Assembly (NCBI GenBank): GCA_009780695.1
Contig: WQZN01000023.1
Coordinates: 1 to 34,751 of the forward strand
Length of the DNA: 34,751 nucleotides
Reading direction: 5' to 3'
DNA from: Microbacteriaceae bacterium
Lineage (GTDB): Bacteria; Actinomycetota; Actinomycetes; Actinomycetales; Microbacteriaceae
In this document: positions 16,078 through 23,916 of the stretch, piece after piece
Numbering within the stretch: position 1 is the first letter of the stretch
How the letters are laid out: every line of letters begins with the position of its first letter
Program-made: the position numbers and the translations under genes
The notes under the pieces: generated by a model
What the model was told of the DNA's origin: nothing
The model's database searches: none
Seen by the model: only the letters and a program-made list of their open reading frames with translations

Positions 16078-17535
16078 TCACCCGCCGAAGGCGGTGACGC
16101 CCGTCGTCGTGCCGAGGAACAGTGCGCCCGCGGCGAAGCTCGGGGTCGCGAAGTGCGGCACGGGTCCGGTCGAGAGCGACTGCAGCAGGCGGCCGGATGC
16201 GGCGCCCAGCTCGACGAGGCCGCCGCCCGGGTAGCTCGTCGCCCACAGCGCGCCGCCGACCACGATCGGCGCGCTGTTCGCCCCCGCGAGGCGCGGCCCG
16301 AGGGTCCACGCGCGGGTGTCGACGACCTGGATGCCGCCGCCCCGGCACGGCACGAACAGGCGCTCGGTCACGGGGTCGTAGGCCGGGCCGCCGTCCGGGT
16401 CGCTGTCGCAGACGCCGCGCACCTCGGCCACGCGGGCGAGGTCGGAGGCGCGCAGCGCGTAGCCGACATCCGTCTTGCCCACCGCGAAGACCAGGCCGCC
16501 GGGCAGCAGCACGGGGTTGCCCGTCGCGAGGTCCTCGTCGCCGCCGGCCAGCGGGTCCTTGAACGCGGCTTCGACCCTGAGCGCCGACGAGAGCTTCACG
16601 ACGCTCTCGGTGTACTGCTGCCGGTCGACGCCCGCCGGGAACGGGTTCGCATTGCCGGTCGTCACGTAGACGTTCCCGCTCGCATCGAGCGCCGGCGCCC
16701 CGCCCGACAGCCAGATCGCGCCGCCTTGCCCGTCCGGGGCGACCTCGAAGCTCACGAGGCCGCCCGGCGCGGTCTCCGACGCCCCGACGAGCCAGCCGTG
16801 GTAGCTGCCGCAGTCGCCGTCGTTGCCGCCGAAGCCGATGTAGACCCGGCCGTTCCCGAGCGCGAGCCCCGCGCGCTGCAGGAGATGGAGGGATGTCTCG
16901 CCCGCGGCGAGCGGCGGGTCGACATCCTCGCTCAGCTCGACCGCGCCCGTCGCGGCATCGAGCCCGACGAGGCGGTGGTGCACTCCCCCGTTCCCGTCGA
17001 CGACCTCGCCGACCGCGAACACCTCGTCGCGGGCCGCGTCGATCGCGAGGCTCGAGGTGATGCCGAGCGGGTCGACGTCACCGCAGCCGGCCGCGGCGGC
17101 GACATCCGTCAGCGGGGTGCCGAGCGAGCGGCTCCAGCGCACTGCCCCGGTCGTGCGGTCGAGGGCGACGACCTCGTCGCGCTCGGTGCCGGCGAACACC
17201 GTGTCGCCGAGCACGACCGGCTGCCCGAAGACGCTCGCGCCGAGGTCGGCCGACCACAGCCGCCGCGCGGCGCTCGGCACCGCGCCCGCGAACGCGCCGG
17301 TGCGCGCGGCGTCCCCGTGGTACGAGAGCCACGCGATGCGAGCAGGGGCGGGTGAGGATGTCCGCGCCGACGCCCGCGGCGACGGGGCCGCGGGCGCCGT
17401 GCTCGGCGCCGCCTGCCCGGCGGAGGGTGCCGGCGCCGACGCCGCCGGGTGCGCGACGCCGCCGCCGGTGCAGCCCGTCGCAGCGAGCGCCACCGCCGCC
17501 AGCAGCGTCGCGACAGGTATCCATGCCCTGCGCAT
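16078..17535 (-). CDS. PQQ-like beta-propeller lipoprotein
   Basis: A 485-residue exported protein. The N-terminal signal has a lipobox ATGC with lipidated C22, followed by an Ala/Pro/Ser-rich linker and then repeats of the PQQ/pyrrolo-quinoline propeller type (for example VFAGTERDEVVALDRTTGAV and HRLVGLDAATGAVEL). The propeller probably sits on the outer membrane face as a binding or scaffold protein; a quinoprotein enzyme is possible, but I see no clear cofactor residues. The ATG at 17535 has a GGGGG stretch just upstream. It is divergent from the phosphatase gene across 94 bases, so the two may share control. Confidence 0.82.
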   Translation of the reverse strand: MRRAWIPVATLLAAVALAATGCTGGGVAHPAASAPAPSAGQAAPSTAPAAPSPRASARTSSPAPARIAWLSYHGDAARTGAFAGAVPSAARRLWSADLGASVFGQPVVLGDTVFAGTERDEVVALDRTTGAVRWSRSLGTPLTDVAAAAGCGDVDPLGITSSLAIDAARDEVFAVGEVVDGNGGVHHRLVGLDAATGAVELSEDVDPPLAAGETSLHLLQRAGLALGNGRVYIGFGGNDGDCGSYHGWLVGASETAPGGLVSFEVAPDGQGGAIWLSGGAPALDASGNVYVTTGNANPFPAGVDRQQYTESVVKLSSALRVEAAFKDPLAGGDEDLATGNPVLLPGGLVFAVGKTDVGYALRASDLARVAEVRGVCDSDPDGGPAYDPVTERLFVPCRGGGIQVVDTRAWTLGPRLAGANSAPIVVGGALWATSYPGGGLVELGAASGRLLQSLSTGPVPHFATPSFAAGALFLGTTTGVTAFGG

Positions 17536-17629
17536 GCCCCCAGTCTCGCCCCGAACACGCACCCCATCCAGGGGGCAATGTTCACGGCGGCGGCACCTCG
17601 GTGTTTCCTCTGCCCAGCAGGGTCGGAAC

Positions 17630-19282
17630 ATGACCGACAACCCCACCAAGGGCTTCGACCTCTCGCGTCGCAGCCTTCTCGCCGCTCTGGGCGCCGCGGG
17701 CGCCGCCACCGTCGTCGGCGTCGTCGCCGCCCCCGCCGACGCCGCCACCAGCACCCCCGGCCACGCGGGCACCGTGACCGGCACGGGCAGCGTGTTCGGT
17801 TCGAAGCCCGTCGCCGGCACCCCGATCGTCCCCGCCGTCGCGGGCCTGCACGTCACCTTCGGCCGGGACGCGAGCTCGCAGGCATCCGTCACCTGGCAGA
17901 CCGTCGTCGCCGTCACGAACCCGAAGGTCCTCATCGCCAAGGAGGGCGCGGCCTTCGAGCGCTCGGTCGAGGCGACCGCCGTGGACTACACCGACGCGAA
18001 GTCGGGCACGGTCGTCTACGCGCACCACGGCCGGCTCACGGGTCTCAAGCCCGACACGAACTACGTGTACCTCGCCGTGCACGACGGCGCGAAGCCCGAG
18101 TTCGGCACCTTCCGCACGGCCCCGAAGGGCAGGGAGGCGTTCCGCTTCACGAGCTTCGGCGACCAGGGCACGCCCACCACGGGCAAGCAGGTGGGCGGCA
18201 CGTGGGTGAACGACAACCTCGGCTCCCCCGCCGCCGGCGACACGACCGCGGGCGTCGAGAGCCTCGAGCCGCTGCTGCACCTCTTCAACGGCGACCTCTG
18301 CTACGCCAACCTCGCGACCGACCGTGTGCGCACGTGGTCGGACTTCTGGAACAACAACTCGCGCTCGGCGCGTCATCGCGCCTGGATGCCCGCACCCGGC
18401 AACCACGAGAACGAGCTCGGCAACGGCGCGATCGGCTATGCCGCGTTCCAAACCTACTTCGACACCCCTCGCCAGACGGGTCAGACCGACGTGACCGCGG
18501 GCCTCTGGTACGACCTGACCGTCGGCGGCGTGAAGTTCATCTTCCTGGCCAACGATGACATCTGCCTGCAGGATGCCGGCGATGAGAACGTGCTCGGCTA
18601 CTCGCAGGGCGAGCAGAAGAAGTGGCTCGAGGCGACGCTGAAGGCGGCGCGCGCGGATGCCTCGATCGACTGGATCGTCGTCTGCATGCACCAGGTCGCG
18701 ATCTCGACGGCCTCCAACTTCAACGGCGCCGACCTCGGCATCCGCCAGGAATGGCTGCCCCTCTTCGACCAGTACGGCGTCGATCTCGTCGTCGCCGGTC
18801 ACGAGCACCACTACGAGCGCTCCCTCGCGATCCGCGGCCAGCAGGACAACCAGACGAAGACGCCGATCCCGGTGTCTGCGGCGCTCGACGTCATCGACAC
18901 GACCAAGGGCACCGTGCACATGGTCATCGGCGGCGGGGGCACCTCGGCGCCGTCGAACCAGCTGCTCTACCCGGGCACCCCGGGCGCGACCGACCCGGCC
19001 GAGCTGCCCACCTCGCGCGTCGTGGTCGCCCGCGACACGACCCAGCCGCGCGCACCGCACTATCCGCCGGTCTACGTCGAAGAGAAGGCGATCTGGGCGG
19101 GTGTCCGCGACGGCGGCAACGCGTACGGCTTCGCCTCGTTCGACGTCGACCCCGGCAAGAACGCCGACGACCTGACCACGATCACCGTCACGTACTACGA
19201 GGTGGCCGGCCCCTACGGCACGCTCACGCCGTTCGAGACGTTCACGCTGCAGCGCCCCCGCTCGGACGCGCGCAAGCACTGA
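17630..19282 (+). CDS. Secreted purple-acid-phosphatase-like metallophosphoesterase
   Basis: A 550-residue Tat substrate (SRRSLLAALGAAG, cleavage near residue 39) with an N-terminal fibronectin-like domain (about 68-165) and a C-terminal calcineurin-like phosphoesterase domain. The metal ligands of purple acid phosphatases are all visible in order: GDQG (D178), GDLCY (221-225), GNHE (257-260), the histidine in VVCMHQ (H354) and GHEHHYER (390-397). It would release phosphate from organic phosphates outside the cell. The ATG at 17630 is the only start that puts the Tat signal at the N-terminus; its ribosome site (AGCAGGG) is modest. A perfect palindromic terminator follows the stop. Confidence 0.92.
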   Translation: MTDNPTKGFDLSRRSLLAALGAAGAATVVGVVAAPADAATSTPGHAGTVTGTGSVFGSKPVAGTPIVPAVAGLHVTFGRDASSQASVTWQTVVAVTNPKVLIAKEGAAFERSVEATAVDYTDAKSGTVVYAHHGRLTGLKPDTNYVYLAVHDGAKPEFGTFRTAPKGREAFRFTSFGDQGTPTTGKQVGGTWVNDNLGSPAAGDTTAGVESLEPLLHLFNGDLCYANLATDRVRTWSDFWNNNSRSARHRAWMPAPGNHENELGNGAIGYAAFQTYFDTPRQTGQTDVTAGLWYDLTVGGVKFIFLANDDICLQDAGDENVLGYSQGEQKKWLEATLKAARADASIDWIVVCMHQVAISTASNFNGADLGIRQEWLPLFDQYGVDLVVAGHEHHYERSLAIRGQQDNQTKTPIPVSAALDVIDTTKGTVHMVIGGGGTSAPSNQLLYPGTPGATDPAELPTSRVVVARDTTQPRAPHYPPVYVEEKAIWAGVRDGGNAYGFASFDVDPGKNADDLTTITVTYYEVAGPYGTLTPFETFTLQRPRSDARKH

Positions 19283-19293
19283 CGCGGGAACCC

Positions 19294-19331
19294 CTGGTGC
19301 GGGATGCCTCGGCCGAGGCATCCCGCACCAG
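19294..19331. terminator. Perfect 38-bp palindromic terminator
   Basis: A 19-bp arm beginning CTGGTGCGGGATGCC is followed without a spacer by its exact reverse complement. It lies 12 bases after the phosphatase stop. Its core, GGATGCCTCGGCCGAGGC, closely resembles that of the palindrome at 23639-23670. No T run follows. Confidence 0.8.
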
Positions 19332-19410
19332 CTGCATTCGGTCGCGATGCGTTTCGACCGTCGAACGCGGCCGCGTACGCGAACTCCCCGCAAATAGCAC
19401 TGGATCTCAC

Positions 19411-19424
19411 TCGAAGCGCTTCGA
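19411..19424. promoter_or_regulatory. LacI-type operator in front of GH74
   Basis: TCGAAGCGCTTCGA is a perfect 14-bp palindrome about 50 bases before the GH74 start, just ahead of a possible -10 TACAGT (19425-19430). Near-identical sites occur at 33338-33351 and 34445-34459, so it is probably bound by the LacI protein encoded at 33365-34384. Confidence 0.8.
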
Positions 19425-19472
19425 TACAGTCGGCACGAAGTGCCCAATTCGGGTCTCATCAAAGGAGATGAC

Positions 19473-21854
19473 ATGACCGAGATCTCTCGGCGCGGGCTGC
19501 TGACCGGCGGCCTGGGCGCCGGCGCGCTCGCCCTCGGCGGAACGGTGCTCGCCGCTGCGCCCGCCTCGGCGGCGCCGACGACCGGCGGCGCCTCCGCCGC
19601 CGCGCACCCAGGTGGCCCCGCCCTGCCCAAACCCGACTACCGCTGGTCGAACGTGCAGATCGAGGGCGGCGGCTTCGTTCCCGGCATCGTCTACAACCCA
19701 GGCGAGAAGGGGCTCGTCTACGCCCGCACGGACATCGGCGGGGCCTACCGCCTCGAGCGCGGCACCGGTCGCTGGGCGCCGCTGACCGACTTCGTCGGCT
19801 GGGACGACTGGAACCGCCTCGGCGTGCTCAGCCTCGCCGCCGACCCCGTGCACACCAATCGCGTCTACCTCGCCGTCGGCATGTACACGAACGAATGGGA
19901 CACGAACAACGGCGCGATCCTGCGCTCGGACGACTACGGCGCGAGCTGGCGCGCGACGCGCCTGCCGTTCAAGGTCGGCGGCAACATGCCCGGCCGCGGC
20001 ATCGGCGAGCGGCTGCAGATCGACCCCAACGCGAGCTCCGTCCTCTACTACGGCGCCGAGTCCGGCCAGGGCCTGTGGCGCTCGATCGACAACGGCAACA
20101 CGTTCAGCAGGGTCGCCTCGTTCCCGAACGTCGGCGACGTGGTGCCGAACGCCGCCGCGGGCGACTCATACGAGGGCCAGCTCCTCGGCGTGCTGTGGAC
20201 GGCCTTCGACACCGCGTCGTCGCAGCGCGGCATCCCCACGCGCCGCATCTTCACGGCTGTCGCCGACCTCGAGAACATGCTGTACCTCTCCGAGGACGCG
20301 GGCCGCACGTGGGCCGCCGTGCCGGGCACCCCGACGGGCGCGCTGCCGCACCACGGCGTGATCGACGAGAAGGGGCGCTTCCTCTACATCTCGACGAGCA
20401 CGACGAGCGGGCCGTATGACGGGCCCGACGGCGCCGTGTGGCGCTACGGCATCGACGACGGCACGTGGACCGAGATCACGCCCCCGCAGCGGCCGGTCGG
20501 CGGCTCGTTCGGCTTCGGCGGCCTCGCGCTCGACCGCACGAACCCCGACACGATCATGGTGGCGTCGCAGATCCAGTGGTGGCCCGACATCCTCATCTTC
20601 CGCAGCACCGACCGCGGCGCGACCTGGTCGCCCATCTGGGACTACGCGTATGACGCGAGCGGAGCCGCGAGCATCGAGACGCACTACACGCAGTCGATCG
20701 ACGGCGTGCCCTGGCTCGCCTTCGGCCAGCCGATCACCGCGCCCGCGCCCTGGGTGCAGCCGACGCCCAAGCTCGGCTGGATGACCGAGTCGCTCGCCAT
20801 CAACCCCTTCGACCCCGACGAGGCGATGTACGGCACCGGCGCGACGATCTATCGCACCGCCGACCTGACGACGTGGGACCGGCCGGGCGGCGTGATCTCG
20901 ATCGCCCCCTATGCGGCCGGCATCGAGGAGACCTCGGTGCAGGACCTGGTCGCCCCGGGCGGCGGCGTGCAGCTCGTCTCGGCGATCTCGGACGTGGGCG
21001 GCTTCGTGCACACCGACATCCACCAGGTCGTGAACATGTTCCAGGGGCCGTACTTCGGCGGAGCGACCGGTGTCGACGCGGGCGCGCTCGCGCCGGCCGT
21101 GCTCGCCCGCGCCGGCACCGACGGCTCGGGCGCGTACGTCGCGGCGGTGTCGGCCGACTCCGGCGCGAGCTGGAACGCCTCGGCGGGGGCGGTCGACGCT
21201 TCGGCTGCCGGCACGATCGCGGTCGGCGCCGACGGCGCCGTCGTCGTGTGGTCGCCGGCCGGCGCCGCGGCCTCGCGCTCGACCGACCACGGCGCGACCT
21301 GGGTCGCGGTCTCGGGCCTGCCGGCCTCGGCGCAGGTCGAGGCGGATGCCGTGCGCCCCTCGGTCTTCTACGGCTTCGCGGCCGGCACCTTCTACCGCTC
21401 GGTCGACGGCGGCGCCACGTTCGCGGCGGTGAACTCGAGCTCGCTGCCGGCCACCGGCGCCGTGCGCTTCGGCGCGCTGCCCGGGGCGGCCGGGGATGTC
21501 TGGCTCGCCGGGGGCTCGACGACGGGGCCCTACGGCCTCTGGCGGTCGACCGACGGCGGGACATCCTGGTCGGCGCTGCCCGGCTTTGAGGCCGCCGACA
21601 CCGTCGGCTTCGGGAAGCCGGCACCCGGCTCGAGCGCTCCGACCGTGTTCACCGCGGCGCAGCGCGGCGGCGTGCGCGGCTTCTTCCGGTCGACGGACGG
21701 CGGGGCGTCCTGGCGCCGCATCAACGACGACGTGCACCAGTGGGGCATGCCGAGCGCGTGCATCACAGGCGACCCCGACGTGTTCGGGCGCGTGTACATC
21801 GCGACCAACGGCCGCGGCATCGTCGTCGGCGACGACGCGGCGGTGCGTGCGTAG
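19473..21854 (+). CDS. Secreted GH74 endo-xyloglucanase
   Basis: A 793-residue exported enzyme with a Tat-like signal (SRRGLLTGGLGAGA, cleavage near residue 34) followed by the two seven-bladed propellers of GH74. The conserved catalytic aspartates appear as TDIGG (D87, general base position) and SDVGGF (D507, general acid position). Sialidase-type Asp-box repeats such as SxDxGxTW recur (for example RSTDGGTSWSALPG). GH74 enzymes cut the glucan backbone of xyloglucan. The start has an excellent ribosome site, AAAGGAGATGAC. No carbohydrate-binding module is attached. The upstream operator matches those of the GH31 and permease operons, so its oligosaccharide products are probably processed by the enzymes encoded at 26645-33242. 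Confidence 0.93.
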   Translation: MTEISRRGLLTGGLGAGALALGGTVLAAAPASAAPTTGGASAAAHPGGPALPKPDYRWSNVQIEGGGFVPGIVYNPGEKGLVYARTDIGGAYRLERGTGRWAPLTDFVGWDDWNRLGVLSLAADPVHTNRVYLAVGMYTNEWDTNNGAILRSDDYGASWRATRLPFKVGGNMPGRGIGERLQIDPNASSVLYYGAESGQGLWRSIDNGNTFSRVASFPNVGDVVPNAAAGDSYEGQLLGVLWTAFDTASSQRGIPTRRIFTAVADLENMLYLSEDAGRTWAAVPGTPTGALPHHGVIDEKGRFLYISTSTTSGPYDGPDGAVWRYGIDDGTWTEITPPQRPVGGSFGFGGLALDRTNPDTIMVASQIQWWPDILIFRSTDRGATWSPIWDYAYDASGAASIETHYTQSIDGVPWLAFGQPITAPAPWVQPTPKLGWMTESLAINPFDPDEAMYGTGATIYRTADLTTWDRPGGVISIAPYAAGIEETSVQDLVAPGGGVQLVSAISDVGGFVHTDIHQVVNMFQGPYFGGATGVDAGALAPAVLARAGTDGSGAYVAAVSADSGASWNASAGAVDASAAGTIAVGADGAVVVWSPAGAAASRSTDHGATWVAVSGLPASAQVEADAVRPSVFYGFAAGTFYRSVDGGATFAAVNSSSLPATGAVRFGALPGAAGDVWLAGGSTTGPYGLWRSTDGGTSWSALPGFEAADTVGFGKPAPGSSAPTVFTAAQRGGVRGFFRSTDGGASWRRINDDVHQWGMPSACITGDPDVFGRVYIATNGRGIVVGDDAAVRA

Positions 21855-21879
21855 CGCATGAGCGCATGAGCACAGCAGC

Positions 21880-21907
21880 GGGGCCGGCGTCTTTGGGCGC
21901 CGGCCCC
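21880..21907 (+). terminator. Terminator after GH74
   Basis: GGGGCCGGCG (21880-21889) pairs with CGCCGGCCCC (21898-21907) around an eight-base loop, 25 bases after the GH74 stop codon. Confidence 0.75.
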
Positions 21908-22043
21908 GTTCACGTCCACCCGAGCTATCCGCCGCCGGCCCGAACCCGGCTCGATAGTCGCAACACGGCAAAACCCCAGGTCGCGGATAAAGTCGGGTCT
22001 GTACACCCCGCCGGCCGCGCCGGCCTTCATCACGGGAGCCCCC

Positions 22044-23411
22044 TTGGATCGCTTCTTTAAGATCAGTGAACGCGGCAGTTCGATCCGCACCGAGATCATC
22101 GGTGGCCTTGTCACCTTCGCGACGATGGCCTACATCGTCGCTCTCAACCCCTCGATCCTCGCGGGCTCGCCGGCGCAGCCCCTGCTCGACTCGGCGCACC
22201 GCGCCCTCGACCCCGCGCAGTTGGTCACCGCGACCGCGCTCGTCGCCGGCGTCATGACGATCGCGATGGGCCTGTTCGCCAACGTGCCGATGGCGCTCGC
22301 CGCCGGCCTCGGCGTCAACGCCTTCGTCGCCTTCACCCTCGTGCTCGGCAAGGGCCTCAGCTGGGCGGACGCCATGGGCGTCATCGTCATCGAGGGTGTC
22401 GTGATGCTCATCCTCGTGCTGGTCGGCCTGCGCGAGGCGATCATGAACGCGATCCCCGACGGGCTCAAGCGCGCGATCGGCGCCGGCATCGGCCTGTTCA
22501 TCGCGCTCATCGGCCTGGTCAACGGCGGCATCGTGGTGCACCCGAAGGACAACGGCACGGTGCTCGCGCTGAGCCCGCAGTTCAACAGCTGGGGCACGCT
22601 CGTGTTCGTCGTGACGCTGCTGCTCGCGGCGATCCTGATCGCCCGCAAGGTGCCCGGCGCGCTGCTCATCGCGATCGTCGTCGGCACGATCGTCGCGGTC
22701 GTCATCAACGCGATCGCGGGCGGCACCCCGATCCCCGGCGCGGTGCTGCCGGGCAACCCCTTCGCCGCCCCCGACTTCGGGCTGATCGGGGATGTCCGCT
22801 TCAACGTCTTCCAGGTCGTCGGGTGGGGCGCGGGCATCGGCCTCGTGCTCACGGTGCTGATGGCGAACTTCTTCGACGCCATGGGCACCGCGCTCGCCAT
22901 CGGCCGCGAGGCGAACCTCGTGGACGACCAGGGGCGCCTGCCGCAGATGAACCGGGTGCTGATCGTCGAGTCGGTCGGTGCGATCGCGGGCGGCGGCGCC
23001 TCGGCATCCTCGAACACGATCTTCGTCGAGTCGACCGCGGGTGTCGCCCAGGGCGCCCGCACGGGCCTCGCGAACCTCGTGACGGGCGTGCTGTTCCTGC
23101 TCACGATGTTCATCGCGCCGCTCGTCGGGGTCATCCCCTCGGCCGCGACCGGCCCGGCGCTCGTCATCGTCGGCGCGCTGATGATCAGCCAGGCCGCCGG
23201 CATCGACTGGTCGGACATGGGCATCGCGATCCCCGCCTTCGCCACCATGGCCCTCATGCCGTTCACCTACTCGATCGCGAACGGCGTCGGCGCGGGCATC
23301 GTGCTCTACGTGCTGATCGCCTACGGCCGCGGCAAGTGGCGCGCCGTGCACCCGCTCATGCTCGTCGTCGCCGGCTTCTTCGTCTGGTACTTCCTGCGCG
23401 GCGTCGTGTAG
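22044..23411 (+). CDS. NCS2-family purine permease, AzgA type
   Basis: A 455-residue polytopic membrane protein of the AzgA (adenine/guanine/hypoxanthine) branch of nucleobase:cation symporters. The N-terminal segment RGSSIRTEIIGGLVTFATMAYIV, the MALAAGLGVNAFVAF helix and the substrate-loop SASSNTIFVESTAGVAQGARTGL are characteristic. About twelve to fourteen hydrophobic segments are visible. The start is a TTG at 22044 with GGGAGCC upstream; it gives MDRFFKISERG, which matches the family's usual N-terminus, and there is no usable ATG before the first helix. It has no clear link to the xyloglucan genes around it. Confidence 0.9.
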   Translation: MDRFFKISERGSSIRTEIIGGLVTFATMAYIVALNPSILAGSPAQPLLDSAHRALDPAQLVTATALVAGVMTIAMGLFANVPMALAAGLGVNAFVAFTLVLGKGLSWADAMGVIVIEGVVMLILVLVGLREAIMNAIPDGLKRAIGAGIGLFIALIGLVNGGIVVHPKDNGTVLALSPQFNSWGTLVFVVTLLLAAILIARKVPGALLIAIVVGTIVAVVINAIAGGTPIPGAVLPGNPFAAPDFGLIGDVRFNVFQVVGWGAGIGLVLTVLMANFFDAMGTALAIGREANLVDDQGRLPQMNRVLIVESVGAIAGGGASASSNTIFVESTAGVAQGARTGLANLVTGVLFLLTMFIAPLVGVIPSAATGPALVIVGALMISQAAGIDWSDMGIAIPAFATMALMPFTYSIANGVGAGIVLYVLIAYGRGKWRAVHPLMLVVAGFFVWYFLRGVV

Positions 23412-23460
23412 CGGGTCGCAACCGATCGAGCAGTCCAGCCGTTCTGCGGCCGGCCGGGCG

Positions 23461-23516
23461 GCGGTCGTCACAAAGTCGGCTTATGCGCACGCATTGCCCG
23501 ACTTTGTGACGACCGA
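23461..23516. repeat. Palindromic element D (56 bp)
   Basis: CGGTCGTCACAAAGTCGG (23462-23479) pairs perfectly with its reverse complement at 23498-23515, with an 18-base loop. It lies about 50 bases after the purine permease stop. The outer arm GCGGTCGTCA is shared with the elements inside the GH95 gene. Confidence 0.85.
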
Positions 23517-23532
23517 GCCACCCGGGCCGAAA

Positions 23533-23588
23533 CCGGTCGTCACAAAGTCGGCCCACGCTCGCCCGACAACGCACTTTGTGGCGACCGG
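23533..23588. repeat. Palindromic element E (56 bp)
   Basis: This is a second copy of element D in the same orientation, 16 bases further on and with the same total length. Its left half is identical over GGTCGTCACAAAGTCGG, but its right half is altered (ACTTTGTGGCGACC), so the inner stem is imperfect. Confidence 0.8.
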
Positions 23589-23638
23589 GTCGCGGCGTCG
23601 GCGGCGGCGAATGCCGCGAGGACAGAGGCCGGACATGC

Positions 23639-23670
23639 GAGACGGATGCCCCGGCCGGGGCATCCGTCTC
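23639..23670. terminator. Perfect 32-bp palindrome, bidirectional terminator
   Basis: GAGACGGATGCCCCGG is followed directly by its reverse complement and then by AAAAAA on the plus strand. It lies between the purine permease and the small convergent membrane-protein gene and probably ends transcription from both sides. Its core is GGATGCCCCGGCCGGGGC, similar to 19294-19331. Confidence 0.75.
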
Positions 23671-23691
23671 AAAAAACTGCGAAGGGCCGCG

Positions 23692-23862
23692 TCAGCTCGT
23701 CTTGCTGAACACGTTCATCGGAAGCGCGAACGACAGCGCGACCGCGATGATGCCGCCGAAGAACACCGGGGCCTGCCAGCTGCTGAGCTCGGGCGCATAG
23801 CCCATCAGCACGAAGCCGCCCAGGAAAAGAATGCCGGCGATGACGAGCTTGATGACGGTCAT
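23692..23862 (-). CDS. Small membrane protein (56 aa)
   Basis: An open frame of 56 residues, MTVIKLVIAGILFLGGF... ending ...MNVFSKTS. It has two hydrophobic segments (about residues 4-20 and 32-48) separated by a short polar loop, YAPELSSWQ. A very strong ribosome site, AGGAGG, lies about seven bases before the ATG at 23862, and a terminator palindrome follows the stop. Third codon positions are G/C rich as in its neighbours. These features support a real gene, although I do not recognise the family. It is 54 bases from the end of the MFS gene on the same strand and could be cotranscribed. Confidence 0.75.
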   Translation of the reverse strand: MTVIKLVIAGILFLGGFVLMGYAPELSSWQAPVFFGGIIAVALSFALPMNVFSKTS

Positions 23863-23916
23863 GAAGTCCTCCTGAGAGACGATCCTACCGGGCGCGACCC
23901 GCGCCGCGAACCGCGC

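Noticed and set aside
20166..23471. A 1101-codon open frame on the minus strand across GH74 and the purine permease
   Set aside because: It runs antisense to two well-supported genes, is made of Arg/Asp/His/Ala-rich low-complexity sequence, and spans their terminator and promoter. It is a GC-rich shadow.
23461..23588. CRISPR-like pair of repeats
   Set aside because: Only two units, each an internal palindrome, with a 16-base gap and no cas genes. They are palindromic elements, not spacer-separated repeats.
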